Part shown: positions 44,901 through 54,545 of the stretch, piece by piece
Position numbering within the stretch: position 1 is the first letter of the stretch
Layout: every line of letters starts with the position of its first letter
Assembly (NCBI GenBank): GCA_010279815.1
Contig: QEOQ01000573.1
Coordinates: forward strand, 824,457-888,456
Length of the DNA stretch: 64,000 nt
Direction: 5' to 3'
Origin: Brachionus plicatilis
Lineage: Eukaryota; Rotifera; Eurotatoria; Ploima; Brachionidae
Translations under genes and position numbers: made by a program
Notes under the pieces: model-generated
The model's database searches: none
What the model saw: only the letters and a program-made list of their open reading frames with translations
What the model was told of the DNA's origin: nothing

Positions 44901-46408
44901 CCCCAGCGGGTTTCCAACCCCCGATCCTCTGCTCGCATGACTAACACACACACCATTCGGCTATACAGGCTAAAATACTGAAATTACTGTTAATAAAATA
45001 TAAATTTCAAAATTTCTAATTTTTAAAAATTAATAGTGTTATTTCATTCTGTTATAAATGTCTGATATGACTTATCGGAAGTGAATTTGTCGCAAAGGTC
45101 TGTCAGCCACTTGTGGGTATTCTTTTGTCATTTTTGTGATTTTATTTAAAGCATCATCCAATTTTGTTGGATAGTCCAATTGTTTAATTTTGGAAAAAAA
45201 CAGGAAAATAATATTTTATAACAATCAAACATCCTTTTTGCTTTATTACAAATCTTCTTAGACCTGAAAAAACGCATGGTTTTTTCTTTTCTCCTTGAAT
45301 TTAAACAATTATTTTTTATAAAATGAATTCAAAAAGTTAAAAAAAAATACTTAATTTTTTGAATTTCAAAATGAAAACATTATACTGGATTAATAATAGA
45401 TGATTCTAACATATTATACTCATTTTTTACTCATACAATACGCATATAATTTTGGGAAAAATATATTTTTCAAAGCATAACTTGCTTTTAAACAATAATT
45501 TTAAAATTTATTGTAAATGAAAATTTACTTAAATAAATATAATTTTTTTGAACTTGAATTACAATTAATTAGTATTATTAATTTGTCTGGCAACAAGAAA
45601 TTACTAAATAAAAATGGTTCACAAAATTACAGATTCTAGTTAAATTTACTTAATTTTTATTAAATTTGAAGCAAATTCTTAGACTAAGTATTCCCAAATA
45701 AAAAAATTAAGAAATTTAAATAAGTACTTTAATTGTTTCAGAAAACATCCTAAAAGATAAAGTGCATGAAATGTTCACAAACTTCTGAATACAACGACCG
45801 ATCTCTACGTCTTCATGCTCAGTTTGGATAATCGTTTTGAAACAAAAATTTAAATGGGGTCCCAATTTTCTAAGGGTTTCTCTTGATATTATAATTCCGG
45901 GACCACCCATGCAATATGGTTTTAACTCAGAATGCTGATAACCAGGTTGGCCAATATAGTAAAGTTGTTTGGAATCTAGGCGCTTCAAAAATTGCCTCAA
46001 TTTGTCTAATTTAATATACACATCATCATCAGCCCTTAAAAACCATTCATAGGAATCGAGGTAATTTTCATAAAGAAATTTGAGCATTGTGAACGCTTTT
46101 TTTTGTGGTGGATACGAATCATCAGTTTTTGGTAAAAAAACAACTGGTAAAGTTGTCTCAATTTTTTTTGATTGTGAAAAATATAAAATGTGTTCATAAT
46201 TTTTGGCCCATGTTTCGTTAATAGCTTTTGCTCGACTGTCTATGAAACGATTTGCTGTTAATACTGAAACAAGTAGAAATCCTGATGTTTTATTTATGGG
46301 GCTGTAATTTACTGTTTGTAGGTCGATTGGAAGTTGAAAATACCTCAACAAAATTCCAATAATGGTCCCAATTGAAAATTTAAACAAGAGAGCAAAAGAA
46401 AAATTCAT
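41901..46408 (-). CDS. Chondroitin sulfate synthase (CHSY-like, unit 2)
   Basis: Two exons, 46408-45728 and 43169-41901, give 649 residues. The acceptor CAAATAG is shared with unit 3, and the donor after ACAATTAAA keeps phase 0; the donor choice is less sure. Membrane anchor about 5-21. The GT31 beta-3-GlcA-transferase half has FLRADDDVYI (DDD 127-129), YCMGGPGIIISRETL and HEDVEIGRC. The C-terminal GT7-type beta-4-GalNAc-transferase half has ICEADSL, FFVDIDFRF (DID 505-507), VYFPIFFSQF, WGKEDIEI (584-588) and GIVHIFHDKNC. The domain order matches animal chondroitin synthase, which adds GlcA and GalNAc in turn in the Golgi; human CHSY1 is longer (about 800 aa). The start at 46408 matches the start in units 1 and 3. 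The intron holds a MITE and a SINE-bearing element. Confidence 0.9.
43537..43844. mobile_element. Palindromic MITE, family A copy 2 (synthase intron)
   Basis: AAATTTTAGTACAAAAATGA at left and its complement at right. Inner arms ACAGGACGATATTGTAAAAA and its complement pair closely. Occupies the same intron position as 56234-56563 in unit 3, so it was present before the two units separated. Confidence 0.85.
44424..45116. mobile_element. TIR element containing a tRNA-like SINE (synthase intron, unit 2)
   Basis: Left end GGCAGTCAGACCTTTCCGA and a nearby TTTCCGATAAGTCAT pair with the right end (in reverse GGCTGACAGACCTTTGCGA, then CTTCCGATAAGTCATATC). The interior (44700-44975) contains the tRNA-like sequence and three TTAGGG-type words. 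I did not find an equivalent in the shorter unit 3 intron, so it probably arrived after duplication. Confidence 0.65.
44700..44972 (-). repeat. tRNA-derived SINE
   Basis: The minus strand starts GCCTGTATAGCCGAATGGTG (A-box-like TAGCCGAATGG). About 40 nt later it has GGGTTGGAAACCCGC, a B-box-like GGTTGGAAACC. It then continues into an unrelated GC-richer body down to about 44700. The spacing suits a Pol III internal promoter. The acceptor stem does not close well, so it is a SINE head rather than a working tRNA gene. Confidence 0.6.
45117..45727. other. Synthase unit 2 intron, 5' part
   Basis: AT-rich intron sequence between the TIR element and exon 1. The last 150 bp or so (45590-45727) align with unit 3 (56865-56989). 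Nothing else recognised. Confidence 0.4.
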
Positions 46409-49400
46409 TTGGTCTAAAAAATAATTTAGTTGCGAATTTAATTTTATAAAAAAAAAGTAATGGGCAAATTTTAGAACTGCTCTTTTAACATCTACCTTTT
46501 GATTGAATTTCATGAGATTATATCTTTTTTAAATAAATAAATAAACTCCTATAATGGATAAACGGGATTTTACTAGATTAGAGAACAGATCAGGACGGTT
46601 CAATATTATGATAGGAATGTAAAACAGTTCAAATGCAAGATTCCATACAGGAATGATGAAAAATATTTTTATGTTAGATTTTAACCTTTTATTGTACAAT
46701 ATTATATTAGTATTTAAATAGTTAATAATTGCTGAATAATAAAAATAGAAAATTAATAAAAAAAAAGAAATTAAATAATTATTGAAAATTCTTAAAAATT
46801 ACTCCTGTCTAAATGCAGAATTTTTTTTTGATATTTTTTAATTATTTGGGTTGTGAAGTTCGTTTCAATTCGATCATTTCATTTCTATAAAAAAAAAAAC
46901 TTTAAAAAAAATGAGGAAGGCTAATTGTATGGCTAATTGTAAACGATGGCATTTTTTTATTTGGTCTAGAAAAAAATAATAATCAAATTAAGTAAAAAGT
47001 GAAATTTTAATTTTAATCTAATAAATCATTTAAAAAATTTAAATTTCCAGTAAAAATTTATTTATTTTAGTAAAATAAACTTTCTGAGCATTTACTAAGC
47101 TTTTACTGGGCTTTGTTAGGAAAAATCGCCAAAATATTCAACTCCTTTTAAATTATTTTTTATTATTTCAGTCTATATTTCACTTAAAAAAATGGTTTTT
47201 AGTATAATTGCTTTTAGAAAAAAAAAGAAAATTTTATAAAAAAAAATGTTGATTTTATATTAAATGATATGATATAAAAGACAGGGGCACATCATTACCG
47301 TCCTTTTAAATTTAACTTTTAAAAGTGGAAATAAGTACAAAAAACTTCTTTTATTAATTTACTTTAGAAGCATTTATCTCATTCATAAAAACAATTTGTT
47401 GACATTAAAACCCGAGGATTCTAAAAAACTTATCAGTAAAAAAAATAAAATAGTTGAAATGTTTCATTAAGCAATTACGTGACTTAAATAATATGGCTGT
47501 ATTATTTCGTAAAAACTAAAGAATAAGCAAATTTAAAACAAAACATATTTTAAATCAAAGAAAAATTTGATTCTATAATGATGCTCGACTATATTTTTAT
47601 AACAGAGCTTGAACAATTTGAAAAAATATTTAAGAATTTTTTATTTGATGCAATCTTGTCGAGTTTTTTTCCAACATTTCTAACCAAAAACTCAATTTAA
47701 AAATTGGTGGTCCCTAAAAAAATTAGAAGTTAAAATTTAATGAATTTTTTTTTGTTAATTTATGAATTTATTATTTAAAAAAATATTCGAATTTAATTTT
47801 AGTCAGTTACTAAATAAAAATTAGTCTTATGAATTTTCCATTTTTGCTTAGGACTTAATAATTTCTTACGTCTCTTTGAAATTTTTAAATCATATGTACC
47901 TTAATTTGGAAATGTTGAGAATTTTGATTAGGGTTAATATTTATCTGACTAAAATTATCTTCAAGTTTACTAACGTTTAAAAAAAATTGACTTTATCTCA
48001 ATAGATTTAAATAATATTTCTAATAAGTTTTTTTCAATTTCATTTCGGTTAGCTTAAATTACATCATTACTGCTAAAATTGCTATCCTCACTAAATTCTT
48101 TTTCATCAGATTGAAAACTTTATCAAGAATTTTATTTTTCACGGGAAATGTTTTTCTAGTCTTTTTTAAAGGAAAAGTGTCAGATTATATGTTTGAGTGA
48201 AAATTTGAATTATTATTATGAATTATTATATTTGAAATGTTCACAATTTTTATTGATCAGTAATTTTGTGAAAAATTTTTTTTGAATAAAATTATGCACT
48301 AGGTCGACATCATCCCACTGTTCACGAAATCTGGTATGAAGTGTCTAATACTCGACAAGACCATGTTTCTATGAATCGAAATATTTATCTTTATAATCAT
48401 TCAATAAATAAATTAAAAATAAAAAGAATTAAAGCAATGAAACAATTTTCAAATCTTAATAAATAGATAGACAATGAATTAATAAAAATATAATTTTAAA
48501 ATAAAATAAGCCAAAAATTAGAAAAATGAAGTTAGAAGATCAAAAAATTTAAATATTAATAAACTTTTCTACTTTAAGTCAAAAAATTCGAACATCGTTA
48601 TTGATTGTTTTTTATTATTTTTTTATTGTCTAAGTGATTAACTTAATAATAATAATTATAAGTCTAATTTTTTTTTAAGCTTAATTTAAAATTATATTTT
48701 TTTTTCATCTATTTATCTTTTATAATGAGTTGAAATTGAGCATTTTTTTACTACTTTTTGTAAGAGCATAATCTGATGTTTTAACACTATGTAAATCATA
48801 GCAAAGTTTCAAGACTTCTAAAATTTTTTAGAATTTATTATATTTAATACTAGAGAACATATTTATCAAAAAAAAAAATAAAAAATAATCATTCAATTTT
48901 AGGCTTTATAAAAGAATAAAAATATGAAATAGATTTTAGGAATAAGATAAAAGTTATTTTTCAAAATCAAAAATTCTATTGATTCGATTTTTGAAAATGT
49001 TTGTAATAGTATTATTATGAGTCGTCAAATCAGGTGCCTTCCAGTTCACAAATATAATAATAATAATAATAAGCTACAGCAAGCAGGTTTGCGGAGACGA
49101 CTTTCTAAGGAAGCCGTATATGGTAGCTAAATATCCGATTTTTCAAAAAAATTATGACACACAGAACCATTACGTATTTCGTATCAATTTTATTATGAAA
49201 ATGATGATTGATTTTATGATAGATGAATCATATTGCAACACCTGTCGGTCTTCTAGTGTTGTCCAACCAAGAAATTCTCCTGTTTCCAAGTATATCTTGA
49301 ATTTAAGCTGTGAAACTAATTTGGAAATTATTCACTGTTCTCTTTCGAGAATGTCTCCTGTTTACTCTTTATGAAGCCGAACGAAAGATTTAAAGAGAAA

Positions 49401-49945
49401 ATTTTCAAGACGGAAGTTGAAGAATTTGTACGCATTTCAGAAGTTGATTGCACATTAGCTATAATAGCATGATTTAAAATATTTTTTCTGAATAAATCAT
49501 GATTGAAATATTACTGAAAAGTTCAAAGATATAAATAAGAAAAAAATTCATAATGTTTTTATTTTTTTTAACTATTTTTCTCCATTAGTTTAAGTTTTAA
49601 TTTTTCACGCAATGTTTTATGAAAAAATGGAAACTTTCTTTTAATTTTTAAAAATGAAGATTTTCTAGTGTTTCATGAAACTTTGGTGTTATCGGTTTAA
49701 ATCTATTGGTATTTTATTATCCAATTCTTTCCAATACAGAATAATAGGGTTTTATCACTTATCTCTTTTTCTATACCTTTTAAGCTAGAGAATTTCGGTA
49801 GCTTCATTCTTACAAAAAATTCAAATACCGCAATTCAATATACTGGTTTGAATTTCAATACCGCAATTCTAACACAGCTAAAAATTAAGAATAAAAGTTA
49901 TCAAAGAAAATATATAAAAGCTAATTTAAAATAAAAATAATCTAT
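46409..49945. other. Divergent intergenic region, unit 2
   Basis: Aligns along most of its length with 57671-63295 of unit 3. Unit 3 has extra blocks (58100-58670 and about 58850-60520, carrying a MITE, a LINE piece and the second zinc-ribbon TIR element). Unit 2 therefore shows the arrangement without these insertions. Conserved island at 49020-49480; no coding gene. Confidence 0.55.
49020..49480. other. Conserved island upstream of CHPF-like gene, unit 2
   Basis: An (AAT)n run, GCTACAGCAAGCAGGTTTGC, CTTTCTAAGGAAGCCGT, and then a long well-conserved stretch (CCTGTCGGTCTTCT onward) nearly identical to 62400-62860. An open frame here is broken in unit 3, so the conservation reflects recent copying or a regulatory role rather than protein. 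Confidence 0.45.
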
Positions 49946-49981
49946 AAAATGATTTAAAAATTAATTTTTTACTTTTTAAGT

Positions 49982-52558
49982 ATGTTTTTTAAGTGGCTTA
50001 GGAGAAGAAAGTCTTGTTTGTTGATATTTATTGGCATATTTTACGGATATATTTTACAATCAAGTACAGAGAAAAAATATTTTTTAAGAGAGCACACAAT
50101 TTTCGACCAAACATCAAATTTAAATCGTTCAATTCATATCAAAAATGAAATATTGCCTAGAAAACTACTTTTGATCTCATTATTAAAAACTTCCGGATTA
50201 AAATCGAAAAAAATTAATTCTAATAATTTGGATTATGATATTAAATATTCAGATTTAAATGAAATTGAAGTCATCAGTGATTTAAACAGAAATTATAAAG
50301 ACCAATATAGCTGGTTTTTTATAATAGATGAATCAACTTTCTTTTTTCCTTATCAAGTAAATATACAAAAGATGCTGCCAATTTTTTTCTAATTTTAGCT
50401 TTAAAATTTTTCAGGTAATTGATTTAGCTACTGATCTTGAGCACGATCTATTATTTGGCCATAAAAAATCAAAATCAACTAGATGTTCAGCCGAATCTGG
50501 AATCCTTATATCTAATGTAAGTTATTAAAATAGTAATTTAGATTTTATTTAAATTATTCATTATTTAAATAAGGTTTAGATAGAATTAGACAGAAAAATA
50601 AATATTCAAATTATTTTTAAACAGTATTAAGAAAATTTTCTTAAAATTTAATTCAAAATGAGTCGAAAGTTAAACAAAAAGAAAAACAGTAAAATTTCTA
50701 ATAATTAATTTTGAATTTTTATTAGATAAAAACATTTTTTAAAATAGGGAAAATTGAAAAAGGATGAAAAGGAAGAAAAGGAAGGGTTTAAAATTTCTTT
50801 AGAGATAATAGTAAAAAACTATAAAATGTCTGTATTGTTTTTAGATTAGTTTAGTCAATTTTTAAATTTTTTTTTTGGCATTGTAACATAGTCAAAAATT
50901 AGATCATTATTTAATGAATTTTAGTAAGATTTGAAGATAAAATTACTTGTAATTGAAGTATGCATTAATATGAACTTTGTATCTTTGTAAAAATTAGGAG
51001 AGCAAAATGATTTTATTTAATTAAAACAAATGAAATACTATATTATATAAAAAGAGCTGAACATTCGATTAAATCAGGGTTGTTTAAAAGTTCCAAAAAA
51101 ATCCAAGTCCGGACTTTTTTTTTTAATTTGCTAGATCAGGCTTCATATAAAAACATTTATATACTCTTGGGTTGTCTAATGAAATAGATTTGCAATAGAT
51201 CAAAATTTTCTTGAAATTTTAGCATAAATTTCTTCACAATTCTTCTTCAGTATTCAAAATTAAGATAAAAAAAAAGTCCGGACTTGGACTTGACTTGAGA
51301 CTTGTGACTTTTAAACAACTCTTGATTAAATATATATAATATTAAATTCAAAAATTTTAATCTAAATCTAAAATAAAATAAAATTAACGATAAAAATATT
51401 GATACAAGCAATGACAGCCGTCTGATAAAATTTATTTTTTAATATGATAATTTAGATAACAGGTGTTTAGTGCAATTCAGTCAAAAAGAAAAGTACAAAA
51501 TGATAAAAAAATTATACAACTTTTTTTCAATAAATCAAGCACAAAATTGTAATTCTTTCAATGCAATTTGGTGCAACATTCACAGTTACATTTAATGTCA
51601 AAATTAGCTGAAATTAAATGTCATGATATTTTATCTCGGGGAATTTGCAGAGATTTTTGACATCATTAGCAGACTTCGATACTTGGCCCAACTATGAATG
51701 TAGCACTATGTTGCATTAAAAGATCAAGTTTAAATTAAATTAAAGTTTAAATGTGTTTTAAATTAGAAAAGAGCAATAAGCTTTTTTTAAGAGTTCATTT
51801 CCTTATTTTTATTTTATTTTATTTGCGGGGCTAAATTTAGTTTAAAAAAAACTTCTTTCGATTCTTCAAATTTTAAAAATCTTTGTCAAAAATCTATTTA
51901 GTTATTTTGTTTAGTTGTAATTTTTTTAAACAAATGAAATTTTCAACAAAAGAAATATTTAAGAAGTTAAATAACTTTTAGAAAGGAAATATTCAGTTTT
52001 GATAAACCATTCTACTAATTATTAATATTTTTTATTTAATATTCGTAAAATATATTTAATATGGGATCTAAACTTGAAACTTAATTACGCTTTTTCTAAA
52101 ATTCAACTTTTTGTGCGGCACTTAATTTTAAGATTTAAGTATTAATGCTGGGTTTATTTTTGATTATTGGGTTTTAAAAATGCACTTAAACCCGAAAATT
52201 TAAATTTTAATGCATGCATATATAAATAGTCTTTTTTTAGCATGGGGTTGATCTAGGCTTATGAATGCAGTCAAATCCGAATTTCAAGTTTTGATTCATG
52301 CAATACTGTGCAAGAGTATACGGTTTTTGATAAAATTTTAAATAAAATAAAAAAATGACTAAAGTAATATCAAAAGAAATATATTTTAGAGTATTTTTGT
52401 GAATCTAATGTGTAAATTACGTACATGAGTTCTTGTACCAAACTTAAAATAACCTTTAAAAAAATTGAATTGAATTTTGATTAGCTTATTTTTAAGATTA
52501 TGAAAAAGTTGAAATAACAAAATTGATCAATTTATCAAAAAATAAAATAGACGAAACC
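49982..52558 (+). pseudogene. CHPF-like gene, unit 2, mosaic and truncated
   Basis: Exon 1 (49982-50356, 125 codons) and exon 2 (50415-50516, 34 codons) are intact and match unit 3 almost base for base. Exons 3 and 4 are absent: at 50675 the sequence switches to a copy of unit 1's intron 4. It reaches the exon 5 acceptor at 52496/52497 and stops after 62 bp of exon 5 (52558), where retroelement sequence begins. IIDES replaces the synthase RADDD site, as in unit 1's IIHES. It cannot make a full CHPF-like protein. Confidence 0.88.
50675..52558. repeat. Segmental duplication, inserted block (unit 2)
   Basis: Copy of 37098-38981 with equal length and near identity, including the hAT-like MITE (51075-51323) and its GATTAAAT flanks. 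The left junction shares CAAAAAGAAAAACAGT with both parents, a microhomology of the kind left by template switching or unequal exchange. Confidence 0.93.
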
Positions 52559-53135
52559 TGGAACACGTCGTCCCTGTCGAGGACCAGATACCTTTGAGCA
52601 GAGAAGTAGAGAGGCTCGTTGTCGAACCTCATGGTCCACTCCACTACCCGCTCGTTGTCCATGGCGTTCTCCATACACATGAACTCATGATCTGGTCCAT
52701 GTGTGCCACCCACCACCAGGTGGAAATAAAGTACGCACGACATCCCTTCCTCGGCCGCACGGTCCTTAATCCCCGCGTGGAGAACGTATATTTCTCCTAC
52801 GCGGGATATTCGTCACCACTATCTATTAAATATCTATCTCCCGTTATTTCTTGGCATAAAACTGCGCCGATCCCTACATTTGAGGCGTCCGCAAAAATGT
52901 GAAAGTCCTTTTTAAAGTCTGGATATAAAAGTACTGGTGCATTAATAAGCTGATTCTTAAGCGTGTCGAAAGCTGTTTGTGTTTCGGGTGTCCATAAAAA
53001 CGTTGCTTTGAGTTTGGTTAGATCGTAAAGACATGAAGCTGTTGTGCTAAAATTTGGTATGAAACGCCTGTAAAACGTCATTATCTCTATAGACCTGCGC
53101 ACACCGCCAACAACAAGCTCTATGAATTCAATTAC

Positions 53136-53765
53136 ATGCCGTTCGGAATTTGTAATGCACCACCAACATTCCAGAGACTTATGAACAAGCTTCTTGAAGG
53201 ATTGTCTTGGAAGTACTGTCTAGTATATTTAGACAATGTGATAATTTTTTCGCCAGACTTTGATTCACACCTAGAACGTATGGAGGAAGAGTTGAATAGA
53301 TTTGATCAAGCCGGATTGAAGTTGTATGAGGAAAAGTGTCAATTTTGTATGAAGGAAGTAAGCTACTTGGGATTTCGTATCTCAAAGAATGGGCTGAAGC
53401 CAGATAATTACAAGACTCAAGCGATACAGAACATGAAGCCGCCGGAAGCTAAAGACCAAGTGCGCAGGTCTATAGGGATAATGACGTTTTACAGGCGTTT
53501 CATACCAAATTTTAGCACAACAGCTTCATGTCTTTACGATCTAACCAAACTCAAAGCAACGTTTTTATGGACACCCGAAACACAAACAGCTTTCGACACG
53601 CTTAAGAATCAGCTTATTAATGCACCAGTACTTTTATATCCAGACTTTAAAAAGGACTTTCACATTTTTGCGGACGCCTCAAATGTAGGGATCGGCGCAG
53701 TTTTATGCCAAGAAATAACGGGAGATAGATATTTAATAGATAGTGGTGACGAATATCCCGCGTAG
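53136..53765 (+). pseudogene. Ty3/gypsy reverse transcriptase and RNase H fragment
   Basis: 209 residues, 5'-truncated: MPFGICNAPPTFQRLM (RT motif), VYLDNVIIFS (catalytic box, with Asn for the second Asp of the usual YLDD), SYLGFRISKNGLKP, YRRFIPNFS, then the RNase H start DFHIFADASNVGIGAVLCQE, ending soon after. Integrase, protease and gag are absent. The changed catalytic box and the truncation make it inactive. An inverted partial copy lies at 52797-53102. Confidence 0.85.
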
Positions 53766-54247
53766 GAGAAATATACGTTCTCCACGCGGGGATTAAGGAC
53801 CGTGCGGCCGAGGAAGGGATGTCGTGCGTACTTTATTTCCACCTGGTGGTGGGTGGCACACATGGACCAGATCATGAGTTCATGTGTATGGAGAACGCCA
53901 TGGACAACGAGCGGGTAGTGGAGTGGACCATGAGGTTCGACAACGAGCCTCTCTACTTCTCTGCTCAAAGGTATCTGGTCCTCGACAGGGACGACGTGAG
54001 GGAATGGCTTCAACGCGACGATAGCCGACGTCAGCAACAGCAGCATCTGGAATCCCTCACGGACCTAGTTAAGGAAGACATGGTCGGTAACCAAGGCGAG
54101 GATGGCGAAGGACAAAGGCGGACCGACAAGAAGAGCGAAAATGAATACGTTCCATGCGGCTTACAACCGGGACAGTTCCAGGAGTTGGGGTACGATGAAG
54201 AGGAAGAAGAAGCCCCTAACTCCTTCACTAGCTTGGGAGGGATGTGA
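53762..54247 (+). pseudogene. Unidentified GC-rich reading frame next to Ty3 fragment
   Basis: Open from before 53762 in a frame different from the polymerase fragment; the first ATG is at 53819 (MSCVLYFHLVVGGTHGPDHE), giving 142 residues. It has a Gln/Arg-rich stretch (DDSRRQQQQHLESL) and an acidic tail (GYDEEEEEAPNSFTSLGGM). I do not recognise the family. Its sharp junction to the RNase H frame suggests that two pieces of a retroelement, or of two elements, were joined. The first part is repeated in inverted form at 52566-52800. It could be a 3' accessory ORF of the same element. Confidence 0.4.
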
Positions 54248-54350
54248 GCTACTATAAAAGCAAAAATAAACCTAATTTTTAAAAATAAAATATATATTAT
54301 AGAACCTCTCTCTCTCAATCCCCTACCCCTACCCCTCTAGGCTTACACTA
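54244..54350 (+). promoter_or_regulatory. Possible LTR start beside Ty3 fragment
   Basis: TGTGAGCTACTATAAAAG begins like an LTR (TG) and contains a TATAAAAG box. It is followed by AAAATAAA and a pyrimidine tract with CCCCTACCCCTACCCC. No second LTR copy is in the window, so this is tentative. Confidence 0.3.
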
Positions 54351-54545
54351 TTTTTTTTGCCTTTTCAGAATTGTATAAAATTTTCATTTCAAAACGAAAG
54401 CATACATCATTTAAATTAATTTACTTTTCTTAATGAAATGAATTTTCAAAAATTTTAAATTTATTTAATAAAAATTCTAAAATAAATATAAATTTTCAAT
54501 AGTTTTAGAGTTAGTTTTAAGATTATCTTCTTGCTATTGATAAAA

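Larger units (their letters stand above)
52559..54350. mobile_element. Palindromic Ty3-type retroelement fragment
   Basis: Arms 52566-53102 and 53460-53998 are near-perfect inverted repeats of about 538 bp around a 357-bp unique centre. The centre plus right arm encode part of a Ty3-type polymerase; the right arm continues into a second reading frame. GC content near half contrasts sharply with both flanks. Sequence homologous to unit 2's synthase 3' flank resumes at about 54363. Confidence 0.88.

Noticed and set aside
44900..44971. A genuine tRNA gene
   Set aside because: A and B boxes are present but the acceptor stem and anticodon arm do not fold convincingly; better read as a SINE head.
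49120..49374. An 84-residue open frame in the conserved island upstream of the unit 2 CHPF-like gene
   Set aside because: The matching sequence in unit 3 has an in-frame stop and small indels, and there is no recognisable motif.
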